Part shown: positions 51,448 to 59,861 of the stretch, in pieces
Numbering within the stretch: position 1 is the first letter of the stretch
How the letters are laid out: every line of letters starts with the position of its first letter
Assembly: GCF_041154505.1 (NCBI RefSeq)
Contig: NZ_AP028672.1
Span: 2,706,501-2,770,500, forward strand
DNA from: Acidovorax sp. A79
GTDB taxonomy: Bacteria > Pseudomonadota > Gammaproteobacteria > Burkholderiales > Burkholderiaceae_C
Length of the DNA stretch: 64,000 bases
Direction: 5' to 3'
Translations under genes and position numbers: made by a program
Notes under the pieces: generated by a model
Seen by the model: only the letters and a program-made list of their open reading frames with translations
Database searches by the model: none
Told to the model about the DNA's origin: nothing

Positions 51448-51939
51448 ATGACGCGTACCCTGCAAAAAGGTTTTACCCTTATCGAACTGATGATCGTCGT
51501 CGCGATCATTGGTATTTTGGCTGCCGTGGCTCTGCCTGCCTATCAGGACTACACCATCCGCGCCAAGGTGTCGGAAATCATTCTGGCAGGCTCTGCTTGC
51601 CGCACCAGCATCACGGAAACCGTGCAGTCTACCGTTGGTACCACGCTGCCGGCAGCCGGCACATGGGGTTGTGAAATCAGCGCTGGTAGCGGCACGAAGT
51701 ACGTTGCCTCCATGACAACCACCAGCGCGGGCAAGGTCGTGATCACATCCTCTGCTGCTACCGATCTAAAGGATGCCGCAAGCAAGGATGTGACGCTGGT
51801 TCCCATGGTGAATGCAACCACTCCATTTACCAATACCGATGTCAATAAAACCGTCTGGGGCTGGCGTTGTGGTCTGGGTAGCGAAGGAACGACGATGCCC
51901 ATCAAGTACCTGCCCGGCTCATGCCGCGGACAGATTTGA
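51448..51939 (+). CDS. pilA: type IV major pilin, PilA-like
   Basis: 163-residue prepilin with an eight-residue positive leader and the cleavage/methylation site [31 protein letters not shown], a classic class IVa pilin. The globular part has Cys residues at SACRTS, WGCEIS, WRCGLG and GSCRGQI, the last two able to form the C-terminal disulfide loop. The ATG is set by an AGGAGG eleven bases upstream. Sigma-54-type promoter upstream, terminator just behind the stop. The next gene is a putative pilin glycosyltransferase. Confidence 0.96.
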   Translation: MTRTLQKGFTLIELMIVVAIIGILAAVALPAYQDYTIRAKVSEIILAGSACRTSITETVQSTVGTTLPAAGTWGCEISAGSGTKYVASMTTTSAGKVVITSSAATDLKDAASKDVTLVPMVNATTPFTNTDVNKTVWGWRCGLGSEGTTMPIKYLPGSCRGQI

Positions 51940-51957
51940 TCGCCGAGCGCGAAGCAA

Positions 51958-51982
51958 GAAAGGCCCTTCGGGGTCTTTTTTT
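51958..51982 (+). terminator. terminator after the pilin gene
   Basis: AAGGCCC and GGGTCTT pair around a TTCG tetraloop, with one G-T pair, and TTTTTTT follows. It separates the abundant pilin message from the oligosaccharyltransferase gene. Confidence 0.85.
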
Positions 51983-52000
51983 ATGGACGAAGGGAACATA

Positions 52001-53704
52001 GTGAACCGGAAACTAAGCAAGGGTGCGATGGTGGGTTTAATCACGATGGCATTGTCGTGGTTGATTGCAAATAAGGCGTACCCTTGGCTGCCCGCATGGA
52101 ATGAAGGGCTCGCATTTGCAGCAACGTTGATTCTCTGGATCGCGGCGGCGGTGCAAACAAAAAAAATCCAGCCGCCCGCCCCTGGTATCGCATGGCCCCT
52201 CCTCGTGTTTGTTTTTCTCGCCCTTGTCGTGGTATGGGGTCAGCATTTCGCCGGGCTTCTTATTTTCTCCGGTGATGCTTTCTTGATATCCCTCTACCTA
52301 TCTACCTTTCTCATAGCACTTCATGCGGGATCATTAATTGAAAAATCAAATGAACGCGAAGAATGGATAATCGCTTTCATTGCTACCATCGCAACTTCCG
52401 CCATCCTCTCGATCGGTATCGCCCTCATACAATGGACAAAAACGTGGGATTTAGCGGTCTTTTTGATGGAGACCGACATTGGCGATCGCCCTGGTGCAAA
52501 TCTGGGTCAGATAAATAATTTTAGCACCCTCTGCTTCATAGCATTTTGCGGAATATTATATCTACGAAACCAGGGGCAATTGCATTTGAGCAGCACTATA
52601 CTGGCCGGGGGGGTTCTTACTTTTGGCATGGCAATTACGCAATCGAGAACGGGCTGGCTGCAGATAGTTTCCATTTTTTTGTTAACTATTTTTTCGTCGG
52701 GGAACAAAAAACAAAAAATTACCACTGGATTGCTGTCGGTCACATTCGCAGTTTGGTACATGGCGATTCCTTGGCTTCAAAGCACCGCGCTTCTTACGGC
52801 GGACCAACAAACCCGGGCGCTTCCACTGCACGACGTGCGACTCACCATGTGGTCAGCGTTGCTGGATGCAAGCTCCATACGCCCTTGGTTCGGATATGGC
52901 TGGCTGCAAACAGGATGGGCGCAGCAGGTCACTGCTGAAACGCACCCTATTCTGCGAACGTACATGAGTTACTCTCACAATCTTGCATTGGACTTGATTG
53001 TTTGGAACGGATGGCCAATTGCGATTATTCTGCTAGGTCTACTTTTTGTATGGTTCTTTCAAAACCTCAGCCACCGCAAGCGAGATGATGGAAATAACTA
53101 TTTATACTGCGCCGTACTCGGAGTATTCATCCACGGAATGCTCGAATATCCATTGACGTACGCTTATTTTTTGATGCCATTAGGATTAATAATGGGCTAC
53201 CTGGATGGCACGCAATCAAATCTGGTGAAATGCCATTTCAAATGGAAGCAAATCGTAATCTTCATGTTCACCACATGCATTTTGTATTTTGCAATCTGTG
53301 TAGACTACATCAATGCCGTCCCACTTGATGTAGCAGTGCGGCTGCGCTCTGCACAAATCGGCCCGCGCCCTGCATACAACGAGCAACCTACGAAATTTCT
53401 CGTTTTGAATCAGCTCGCTACCATGTACGCCATGAGAACAATGCAGGAAGACGAATATGCTATAGAAAAAAATATTACGCTCATGGCGAAAGTAGTACAA
53501 CGCTACCCTTATTCTCCAGCCCTATTTCAATATGCGCTAGCAAATGCAATGCATGGTGATCGCCTTGTTGCCGAAACGCAACTCAAAGTACTATGTGGCA
53601 TATATACAGCGGCCCACTGTATAACCATAGAAAAACGCTGGCAGATATTTCAGCAAAAATATCCGGAGAGCGTGGGCTTGATTATTTTTCCGAAAATTCA
53701 ATAG
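52001..53704 (+). CDS. PglL/PilO-like O-oligosaccharyltransferase (Wzy_C family)
   Basis: About 567 residues with some ten or more membrane helices and a C-terminal soluble part. The Wzy_C/PglL loop has SRTGWLQIVSIFLLTIF, then LTMWSALLDASSIRPWFGYGWLQTGWAQQV and SHNLALDLIVWNGWP, the ligase-type large periplasmic loop with conserved Arg/His. The C-terminus LVLNQLATMYAMRTMQEDEYAIEK resembles the PglL VirB-like tail. GTG at 52001 has GAAGGG seven bases upstream; ATG at 51983 is an alternative. Directly behind the pilin, it probably glycosylates it. AT-rich. Confidence 0.85.
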   Translation: MNRKLSKGAMVGLITMALSWLIANKAYPWLPAWNEGLAFAATLILWIAAAVQTKKIQPPAPGIAWPLLVFVFLALVVVWGQHFAGLLIFSGDAFLISLYLSTFLIALHAGSLIEKSNEREEWIIAFIATIATSAILSIGIALIQWTKTWDLAVFLMETDIGDRPGANLGQINNFSTLCFIAFCGILYLRNQGQLHLSSTILAGGVLTFGMAITQSRTGWLQIVSIFLLTIFSSGNKKQKITTGLLSVTFAVWYMAIPWLQSTALLTADQQTRALPLHDVRLTMWSALLDASSIRPWFGYGWLQTGWAQQVTAETHPILRTYMSYSHNLALDLIVWNGWPIAIILLGLLFVWFFQNLSHRKRDDGNNYLYCAVLGVFIHGMLEYPLTYAYFLMPLGLIMGYLDGTQSNLVKCHFKWKQIVIFMFTTCILYFAICVDYINAVPLDVAVRLRSAQIGPRPAYNEQPTKFLVLNQLATMYAMRTMQEDEYAIEKNITLMAKVVQRYPYSPALFQYALANAMHGDRLVAETQLKVLCGIYTAAHCITIEKRWQIFQQKYPESVGLIIFPKIQ

Positions 53705-53779
53705 GCAACCATATTGCACTACATCCATGCAATTGACAGCATTAAATTGGCCTCTACCAAAAATATAATTAAAATTGAA

Positions 53780-54553
53780 ATGACCAAAAACGCCATGGCA
53801 AACTGGAGAGCCCGCTCAGTGGCTAGCGGGATTCATTTTTTTATCAGCGTGTCTATTGCAGGGTTAGCAGGCATGCTGGTATTCGTGCTGTGGTACCCGT
53901 ACCCTTACAGCGAAATTTCCGGCGGGCGTCAACTTTTTACATTAGTTGTCGCCGTCGATGTGGTTCTAGGGCCATTGATGACCTTGATCATCTTTAATCG
54001 CGCAAAGCCACGGCGAGAATTGCTGAGCGATCTTACCGTCGTGGCCATGTTGCAACTGGCAGCGCTGGGTTATGGCCTATGGACCGTTTTCGTCAGCCGC
54101 CCAGTCCATCTGGTTTTCGAATACTCCCGCATGACCGTCGTGCATGCAATCGATACAACCCCGGATCTTCTGGCCAAAGCGCCACCTGGCTTGCAACGCC
54201 TGCCTCTGAGGGGGCCTACCGTTGTCGCACTACGTCCCTTTGAGAGTCCCGCAGAAGAATTCGATGCAACGATGGCGGCATTAAATGGGGCTCCTCTGGC
54301 AGCGCGCAGTGACCTGTGGCAACCTTATGTCACTGCTACGCCCCGCATCCTGAAGGAAGCCAAGCCCGCAAGCGATCTGCACGGCCATTTTCCGGGTCAA
54401 GCGGATCTAATCAATCAAGCCATCGCAGCCACGGGTCGGTCAGTTGCGGGTCTGCGCTATCTGCCTCTGCTAGACCGTCATGTGGCATGGACAGTGCTGC
54501 TGGACGCTGTTACGGCCGAGCCGCTCGGCTTTGTGCCTTTGGACTCTTTCTAG
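53780..54553 (+). CDS. TfpX/TfpZ-family type IV pilin accessory protein
   Basis: 257-residue membrane protein. SGIHFFISVSIAGLAGMLVFVLWYPYPYSEISGGRQLFTLVVAVDVVLGPLMTLIIFNRAKPRRELLSDLTVVAMLQLAALGYGLWTVFVSRPVHLVFEYSRMTVV is the conserved TfpX/TfpZ block with four helices. The rest is a soluble domain. In Pseudomonas such proteins are encoded next to pilin alleles and help pilin function. The ATG at 53780 is chosen; a TTG 66 bases earlier is less likely. Last gene of the pilin cassette. Confidence 0.88.
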   Translation: MTKNAMANWRARSVASGIHFFISVSIAGLAGMLVFVLWYPYPYSEISGGRQLFTLVVAVDVVLGPLMTLIIFNRAKPRRELLSDLTVVAMLQLAALGYGLWTVFVSRPVHLVFEYSRMTVVHAIDTTPDLLAKAPPGLQRLPLRGPTVVALRPFESPAEEFDATMAALNGAPLAARSDLWQPYVTATPRILKEAKPASDLHGHFPGQADLINQAIAATGRSVAGLRYLPLLDRHVAWTVLLDAVTAEPLGFVPLDSF

Positions 54554-54579
54554 GACGAAAGGGGCACCGGCCCAAATTC

Positions 54580-54599
54580 AGCTCAAGCCAAATTGAGCT
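54580..54599 (+). terminator. weak hairpin after the pilin cassette
   Basis: AGCTCAA (54580-54586) pairs with TTGAGCT (54593-54599). It sits between the convergent TfpZ-like and moaC genes. No T-run follows at once, so termination strength is unclear. Confidence 0.4.
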
Positions 54600-54643
54600 C
54601 TAACGTTGTGGGCTGTGTTTTTGATATCTATCCATTAGGAATG

Positions 54644-55144
54644 TTAGTCGCCTGGCGCCTCCGCCAGGAAGCTACCCGACCTTCCCCCGTGCTTTTCCAC
54701 CACACGCACATCATGGATAGACATACCCCGATCAACGGCTTTGCACATGTCATAAATAGTGAGCAGCGCCACCTGCACAGCGGTGAGGGCTTCCATCTCC
54801 ACGCCAGTGGGACCGACGGTTTCCACGGTTGCGGCACAGAATATGCCGATAGCGTCCAACTTGCGAGCACTGGATGCTTCAAATTCAATAGCAACGCGGG
54901 TCAAGGCCAGAGGATGGCACAACGGAATAAGGTCGCTAGTTTTCTTGGCGCCCTGGATCCCGGCGATGCGGGCAATGCCGAGCACGTCGCCCTTTTTAGC
55001 GTTACCGGCTTCGATGAGGGCCAAGGTCGAGGGCTGCATTTCAATACGGCCGCTGGCAATGGCGATTCGGTGAGTGGCTGCCTTGGCGGCCACGTCAACC
55101 ATGTGGGCCTGCCCCTGAGCGTCAAAGTGAGTGAGTGCGGACAT
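54644..55144 (-). CDS. moaC: cyclic pyranopterin monophosphate synthase MoaC
   Basis: 166-residue enzyme of molybdenum-cofactor biosynthesis acting after MoaA to form c[62 protein letters not shown] (active-site Lys and His), [15 protein letters not shown] and the end [12 protein letters not shown] are standard. Length normal. Divergent from the M48 protease gene. It stands without other moa genes here, so the pathway must be encoded elsewhere. Confidence 0.97.
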   Translation of the reverse strand: MSALTHFDAQGQAHMVDVAAKAATHRIAIASGRIEMQPSTLALIEAGNAKKGDVLGIARIAGIQGAKKTSDLIPLCHPLALTRVAIEFEASSARKLDAIGIFCAATVETVGPTGVEMEALTAVQVALLTIYDMCKAVDRGMSIHDVRVVEKHGGRSGSFLAEAPGD

Positions 55145-55202
55145 GGAATGGTAACCGGGTGAATCGATGGGAAACCTTCGGTGGACAAGGCATCATACGT
55201 GC

Positions 55203-56804
55203 ATGCGGAATCGCAAACCCTCTTCTGCCCAGCCTTGGCCCGTCCGCTCCCTTGCAGCCCTTAGCATCGGGCGGAAAACGCTTGTGGTATTCACCGAATT
55301 CGCAATTTCGGTTTCCTTGTTGGTCACGATATTCACCTGTGCCGCCTCATCAGCCAGTGCCCAGCCCAGCCTGCCCACCCTCGGCGACTCCAGCGACCTC
55401 ACCACCAGCGCCGAGCGCCGCCTGGGTGACCGCATCATCCGCGAACTCTACCGGGATCCCGACTACATCGACGATCCTGTGATCGCGGACTATGTACAAG
55501 GCATATGGCGCCCGCTGATGGCTGCAGCCAAGGCACGCGGGGAGCTTTCTTCCGAGCTGGATGAGCGCTTTGCCTGGGAAATCCTTCTGGGCCGGGACCG
55601 CACCGTCAATGCCTTCGCGCTGCCTGGGGGCTATCTGGGCCTGCACCTGGGGCTCGTCGGCGTCGTGACCAGCCGCGACGAGCTGGCCTCTGTGCTGGCC
55701 CATGAACTCAGCCATGTCACCCAGCGCCATATCTCCCGCCTGGTCACCCAGCAAAGCAAACAGACGCCCCTGCTGCTGGGCGCGATGATTCTGGGTGCCC
55801 TGGCGGCCAGCAAGAACCCGGGTGCCACACAGGCGCTGGTGGTGGGTGGCCAGGCGCTGGCGATGCAGAACCAGCTCAATTTCTCGCGCGACATGGAGCG
55901 GGAGGCAGACCGCATCGGCTACGGCCTGATGGCGCCCGCGGGGTTCGCGCCGCAAGGATTCGTGAGCATGTTCGACAAGCTCCAGCAGGCCAACCGTCTC
56001 AACGACAACGGCTCCTGGCCCTACTTGCGCAGCCACCCGCTGACCACCGAGCGCATGGCGGACATGCACTCGCGCATTCCCCCGGGTGCCACCACCACGG
56101 CGGCAGCGCCTTCCACGCTGGAACACGCGATGGTCGCGGCGCGTGCCAGGGTGCTGTCCAATCCGGGGGTCGACACCCTGCGCCAGTGGATCGCCGAGCC
56201 CCAGGGCACGGGGTTTACCTCCCAGCCCGCCACCCGGCGCGCCGCCGTGCTGTACGCGGCAGCCCTGGGCAGCAGCCAACTGCGGGATGCCACAGGCGCG
56301 CGCGCGACCGCAAAAAAACTGGAAGATCTAGTTCGCAACGACGCCCCGGCCCACCGGTTGGCAAGGCTGCTGGAGGCCGAAATTGAACTGGCGGCTGGCG
56401 AGGCAGGCGCCGCTGTGAACATGCTTTCCAGCGATGTGGGCGGCGGCGGCAACCGCCGCCCTGAACTGGTTCTGCGTTCACAGGCCCTCCTGCGTGCCGG
56501 GCGTGCGGCCGAGGGCAGCGGGCCGCTGCAAAGCTGGGTTGCCACAAACCCCAGGGACGCCACGGCGTGGCAGCTCCTGGCATCGACCTGGCAGGCCCAA
56601 GGCCAGCCGCTGCGGGCCGTGCGTGCGGAAGCGGAGGCGCACGCCGCGCGCTATGACTACGCGGCGGCGGTGGACCGTTTCAAGGCAGGCCAGGATCTCG
56701 CACGGCGTGGCGGGCCGCAGGTGGACCACATCGAGGCATCCATCATCGACACGCGGCTGCGGGCCGTGGAGTCACTTCTTCGTGAACAGGCCGCCGAGCG
56801 CTGA
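55203..56804 (+). CDS. M48-family metalloprotease, BepA-like
   Basis: 533 residues with a signal sequence (VVFTEFAISVSLLVTIFTCAASSASA). The zinc site is LASVLAHELSHVTQRH (His167, Glu168, His171) with the third ligand in SRDMEREADRIGY. The C-terminal half is TPR-like, as in BepA, which helps LptD and outer-membrane quality control. ATG at 55203 is used; ATG at 55167 has a fair ribosome site (GGTGA) but leaves only 22 bases to moaC. Its last 33 bases overlap the convergent membrane protein gene. Confidence 0.93.
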   Translation: MRNRKPSSAQPWPVRSLAALSIGRKTLVVFTEFAISVSLLVTIFTCAASSASAQPSLPTLGDSSDLTTSAERRLGDRIIRELYRDPDYIDDPVIADYVQGIWRPLMAAAKARGELSSELDERFAWEILLGRDRTVNAFALPGGYLGLHLGLVGVVTSRDELASVLAHELSHVTQRHISRLVTQQSKQTPLLLGAMILGALAASKNPGATQALVVGGQALAMQNQLNFSRDMEREADRIGYGLMAPAGFAPQGFVSMFDKLQQANRLNDNGSWPYLRSHPLTTERMADMHSRIPPGATTTAAAPSTLEHAMVAARARVLSNPGVDTLRQWIAEPQGTGFTSQPATRRAAVLYAAALGSSQLRDATGARATAKKLEDLVRNDAPAHRLARLLEAEIELAAGEAGAAVNMLSSDVGGGGNRRPELVLRSQALLRAGRAAEGSGPLQSWVATNPRDATAWQLLASTWQAQGQPLRAVRAEAEAHAARYDYAAAVDRFKAGQDLARRGGPQVDHIEASIIDTRLRAVESLLREQAAER

Positions 56805-57125
56805 TTCGATCACCACGCCGAGCAGGGAGTAGATCAGCGATCCCAGCAACGCGGCGCCGAAGCCATTGACGTGAAAACCGTCCAGCACGCTGGCCGCCGC
56901 CCAGAACATCAGCGCATTGATGACGAAGAGAAAGAGGCCCACGGTGACGATCGTGACCGGCAGTGTCAGCACCACCAGCACCGGCCGCAACACCACGTTG
57001 AACAGGCCAATCACAAAGGCCGCGATCAACGCGGACGTGAAGCTTTGCACTTCCACGCCGCTGTAGACATAGGCCACGAACAGCAGCGACGCGGCGCTGA
57101 GCAGCCATTTCAGAAGGAGTTTCAT
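56772..57125 (-). CDS. PF04020-type four-helix membrane protein (phage-holin IV-like)
   Basis: 117 residues with four membrane helices: LLLKWLLSAASLLFVAYVYSGVEVQSF, ALIAAFVIGLFNVVLRPVLVVLTLPVTIVTVGLFLFVINALMFW and ALLGSLIYSLLGVVIESAL. NVVLRPVLVVLTLPVTI is the family signature (YvlD-like). The holin label is only by homology; these are chromosomal inner-membrane proteins of unknown function. The 3' end overlaps the M48 gene by 33 bases. Confidence 0.88.
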   Translation of the reverse strand: MKLLLKWLLSAASLLFVAYVYSGVEVQSFTSALIAAFVIGLFNVVLRPVLVVLTLPVTIVTVGLFLFVINALMFWAAASVLDGFHVNGFGAALLGSLIYSLLGVVIESALGGLFTKK

Positions 57126-57228
57126 GGCCGGAGAATAGCACCGGCCCTGCGCGAAAAGGAAATGCGCGAAGCAGGCCCCTCGCCCCCCGACGCCGGGAAG
57201 AAGGCGCCCATGCAGGCCCGCCGCCGGT

Positions 57229-57687
57229 CTACTCGAGTGCAAGCACCCACAACGCCCCGAAGCCCGTGAGCAGGCTGCCCAGCGTTCCGGGCAGCGGCGA
57301 CCAGCGCTTGTTGTTGTCGGGACGGGCGGGCTCCTGGGGCATGTCGGTCTTCGGCCGGCGGGCATCCACCACCTGGGCGACAGACGCCCCCGCAGCCTGG
57401 AGCTGGTCCGTGAGTTCGGCCAGCGGCCCCTTGGCCAGCACCGTGGTCACCCTGCCCGCAGGCACCCGCAGCACGGGAAGAATCTGGGCGAACAGCTTGT
57501 CTGCCCACTTGAGCCGCCAGTTCTCCCGCGCGCTGTGGCTCACCCATTTGCTGATGCGGTGGGTCATTCGCGGCGCGCATGCCACCAGCACCCACTGCGT
57601 CTGGGCAGCCGCGTCACGGGCGAACAAGGGTGCCAGCACCTGCTGCGCATATGCCGCGTCGTCCACATACACGATGACTCTGTCCAT
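57229..57687 (-). CDS. hypothetical protein with universal-stress-like N-terminus and C-terminal membrane anchor
   Basis: 152 residues. MDRVIVYVDDAAYAQQVLAPL and VLAKGPLAELTDQLQAAGASVAQVVDARRPK have the strand-helix pattern of universal-stress proteins, but the nucleotide motif is not clear. A Trp/Arg-rich middle (SARENWRLKWADKLFAQIL) follows, and the end PLPGTLGSLLTGFGALWVLALE is a single membrane segment. Function unknown; the same arrangement recurs in related genomes as far as I recall. It lies downstream of the TerC terminator. Confidence 0.6.
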   Translation of the reverse strand: MDRVIVYVDDAAYAQQVLAPLFARDAAAQTQWVLVACAPRMTHRISKWVSHSARENWRLKWADKLFAQILPVLRVPAGRVTTVLAKGPLAELTDQLQAAGASVAQVVDARRPKTDMPQEPARPDNNKRWSPLPGTLGSLLTGFGALWVLALE

Positions 57688-57714
57688 ACCGCCTCTCCTG
57701 TTGGTGCCAAGAAC

Positions 57715-57745
57715 AAAAGGGGGGCTGAACGCCCCCCCTTTTTCT
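57715..57745 (-). terminator. GC-rich terminator between the TerC and hypothetical genes
   Basis: AAAAGGGGGG and CCCCCCCTTTTT pair around ctgaacg. It ends the minus-strand terC transcript and works on both strands by its A and T flanks. Confidence 0.85.
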
Positions 57746-57776
57746 CCTGGCCGGTTCAGATTGTTGCCTCTATTCC

Positions 57777-58511
57777 TCAGCCCTGCTGCTCGGCAGGTGC
57801 CGCGGCCGCACGGCGTGCAAGGATGATCTTGCCCGCCAGCAAGACGAGCAGGGCACCGGCCACGCTGGCGCCGTACTTGATCACATCCGTCTGCGGCAGC
57901 TTCAGCATCCATTGCCATTTGTCGGGGTTGGAGAAGGCGGGGTCCGTCACCAGCATGCCGCCAGCGATCCAGCCCAGCAGCATGCCGCCGAGCGTGATGA
58001 TCATGGGGAAGCGCTCCATGAGCTTGATGACCAGCTGGCTGCCCCAGACGATGATCGGGATGGAGATCAGCAGGCCCAGCACCACCAGCAGGAACGAGTG
58101 GTCGCCCGCATTCTGTGCCGCGCCCGCGATGGCGATCACGTTGTCCACGCTCATCACGAGGTCGGCGACGATGATGGTCTTGATGGCGGCCAGCAGCTTG
58201 TCGCTGCCCTGCACGTCGCCGTGGCCTTCTTCATCGGGGGCCAGCAGCTTGACGCCGATCCACACCAGCAGCAGCGCGCCCACGAACTTGAGGAACGGCA
58301 GCGCCAGCAAGGTCATCGCGAAGGCGATCAGGATCACGCGCAGCACGATGGCGCCGGCTGTGCCCCAGATGATGCCCTTGGTCCGCTGTGCGGGAGGCAG
58401 CTTGCGGCAGGCCAGCGCGATGACCACCGCGTTGTCGCCGCCCAGCAGGATGTCGATGATGATGATCTGGCCGAGTGCGAGCCAGAATTCGGGCGAAGCC
58501 AAAAAGTCCAT
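57777..58511 (-). CDS. TerC-family membrane protein under a manganese riboswitch
   Basis: 244 residues, about seven helices. IIIIDILLGGDNAVVIALACRKLPPAQR and IIVADLVMSVDNVIAIAGAA carry the paired GDN/VDN acidic motifs; an acidic loop APDEEGHGDVQGSD lies between. A membrane end and the Ala-rich tail follow. Together with the yybP-ykoY leader this points to manganese export, as reported for Alx/TerC proteins. ATG at 58511 has GAGGAC five bases upstream. It is a paralogue of the TerC at 43045 but not a near copy. Confidence 0.92.
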   Translation of the reverse strand: MDFLASPEFWLALGQIIIIDILLGGDNAVVIALACRKLPPAQRTKGIIWGTAGAIVLRVILIAFAMTLLALPFLKFVGALLLVWIGVKLLAPDEEGHGDVQGSDKLLAAIKTIIVADLVMSVDNVIAIAGAAQNAGDHSFLLVVLGLLISIPIIVWGSQLVIKLMERFPMIITLGGMLLGWIAGGMLVTDPAFSNPDKWQWMLKLPQTDVIKYGASVAGALLVLLAGKIILARRAAAAPAEQQG

Positions 58512-58983
58512 AAAGTCCTCAGTATCAATGTGCGCGAAGGAGGGTCTCGCCGCCACTGTAGCGCCGAGTCCGCCCAAGGGATAGAGGGCCTGCGGCAGGA
58601 GGATCAGGACGGCCCCGGGGCTGGGGCGTGAATGCGAAGGGCGGCCTTGATCAGCCCTGGCGGGCCCATCAAAGGTCTTGCTCAGTCCGGCGCCCTGGTG
58701 GTGCGCTGAACCCGGACCGCCGGAAGCGATGTTTCGCTTCGTATTGACGACGGTTCCGATGCCTCGCTTCCCAATCGCCAGCGCCTGGCCGTGCCGGAAT
58801 GCAAGTCGGGAGCTACTCCCCTTCGAAGCGTCGATTGGAACATCGCCAGCACGGACGCGCAAGTGCGGCGCGATTGTGGTTATTGCGTATGCGACGCGAT
58901 GGCGGGGTGACCGGGGCATAACACCTTTGCCAGGATTGCCTTGCCCGCGCGGCTATGATCCAGCCCCCTTCGCGCAATCGCCC
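58512..58983. other. 472-base gap holding the riboswitch leader and the DUF1289-protein promoter region
   Basis: The half next to TerC is the untranslated leader with the manganese aptamer (58667-58828) and an expression segment (58512-58666). The rest, 58829-58983, must contain the terC promoter and the start region of the plus-strand DUF3717/DUF1289 gene. No other gene was found. Confidence 0.75.
58667..58828 (-). promoter_or_regulatory. yybP-ykoY (Mn2+) riboswitch
   Basis: On the minus strand the 5' side reads gaaggggagtagctcccgac and the 3' side ctgagcaagacctttgat, whose AAGG and CCTT ends pair in P1. Between them is ccgtcgtcaatacgaag, the second conserved internal element. Order, spacing and the TerC gene downstream match the manganese-sensing aptamer class. 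About 155 bases separate it from the ATG. Confidence 0.9.
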
Positions 58984-59418
58984 ATGGCCGCCATTCACAT
59001 CACCGACATCGAAGCCGCCATCAACCACTGGCGCGGCCGCGCGCCGTCGCCCGATGGAGTCACCCTGGCGCCGCAGATCCGCGCCCTGGGGGAGGTGTAT
59101 GCGCTGATGGTGTACCGGCGCGAGGATGCCGTGGACGAGGACAGCTTCCCCCTCGATGCGCTGGCCGCCTGGCAGGCCTGGTATGACACGACCCCCGACA
59201 CGCCCTGTATCGCCATCTGCTCCACCAGCCAGGGCGATGACCTGTGCAAGGGCTGCGGACGGACTTTTGACGAGGTGCAGTTCTGGCCGGCGATGACACC
59301 TGTCGAGAAACGCACGGTGTGGCGGCGCATCACGCTGGAGCATTCCGCGTGGCGGTTCAACCGCTATGCGGAGCGTGCCGCCGAAGGCGCATCCCGGACA
59401 CCGGCCGAGGCACCTTAG
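58984..59418 (+). CDS. DUF3717 plus DUF1289 protein
   Basis: 144 residues. The N-terminus IHITDIEAAINHWRGRAPSPDGVTLAPQIRALGEVYALMVY is the DUF3717 helix bundle. The C-terminus PCIAICSTSQGDDLCKGCGRTFDEVQFWPAMTPVEKRTVWRRI is DUF1289, with four cysteines likely to bind zinc or iron. Function unknown; this fusion is common in Burkholderiales. Single gene; the DUF2007 protein gene follows after 62 bases. Confidence 0.88.
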   Translation: MAAIHITDIEAAINHWRGRAPSPDGVTLAPQIRALGEVYALMVYRREDAVDEDSFPLDALAAWQAWYDTTPDTPCIAICSTSQGDDLCKGCGRTFDEVQFWPAMTPVEKRTVWRRITLEHSAWRFNRYAERAAEGASRTPAEAP

Positions 59419-59480
59419 CGGCTGGGGCCCGCGCACCGCGGGGACTGTACGCCAGGCGTTCAAACCGCTATGGTGGTCCC

Positions 59481-59786
59481 ATGCTGCGCCTCACCCAAGC
59501 CCCGAACATCGCCATCGCCACGCTGTGGGCGGACTTGTTGTGCGAGGCGGGCATGACGGCGTCCGTGCAGCGCCAGTATCTGGGCGCCGCAGCGGGGCAC
59601 CTGCCGCCTGACCAGTGCCTGCCCGAAATCTGGCTGGACTACGACGAACACGCTGCCCGCGCGCGCGCCCTGCTGCAGGAACTTCAAGATTTGCCGCAGC
59701 GCCGCTGGGCATGCCAGTGTGGGGAGACGGTCGAAGGCGGGTTCGAGCAGTGCTGGCGATGTGGCACGCTCATGCCACGGGATTGA
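59481..59786 (+). CDS. DUF2007-like protein with C-terminal zinc ribbon
   Basis: 101 residues. MLRLTQAPNIAIATLWADLLCEAGMTASVQRQYLGAAAGHLPPDQCLPEIWLDYDEHAARARALLQEL is the DUF2007 alpha-beta unit. WACQCGETVEGGFEQCWRCG supplies two CxC/CxxC pairs for one metal. Often called a putative signal-transducing protein; no function is shown. The stop is followed by a dispersed repeat. Confidence 0.8.
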   Translation: MLRLTQAPNIAIATLWADLLCEAGMTASVQRQYLGAAAGHLPPDQCLPEIWLDYDEHAARARALLQELQDLPQRRWACQCGETVEGGFEQCWRCGTLMPRD

Positions 59787-59793
59787 ATCAGCG

Positions 59794-59855
59794 ACTACTA
59801 AATTAATAGCTGCTAGCGCTTATTTATTAAGCGCCAGAGGCCATTTTTACCAGTA
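59794..59855 (+). repeat. dispersed intergenic repeat, copy 4
   Basis: actactaaattaatagctgc leads to the core GCGCTTA-N5-TAAGCGC (59816-59834), then ccagaggccatttttac. The stem pairs fully. It lies between the DUF2007 gene and the end of yaeQ. Confidence 0.75.
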
Positions 59856-59861
59856 TTTCCG

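Larger units (their letters stand above)
51241..54640. other. AT-rich stretch spanning the pilin and pilus-modification genes
   Basis: The genes from the pilin to the TfpZ-like protein are clearly richer in A and T than the rest of the window; for example the 60 bases at 52321-52380 hold only 21 G or C. The codon use of the oligosaccharyltransferase is unlike its neighbours. No integrase, direct repeat or insertion sequence marks the edges. Horizontal exchange of a pilin cassette is the simplest reading. Confidence 0.65.

Noticed and set aside
56772..57125. Phage origin for the holin-like gene
   Set aside because: The PF04020 family is chromosomal and widespread; no other phage genes are nearby.
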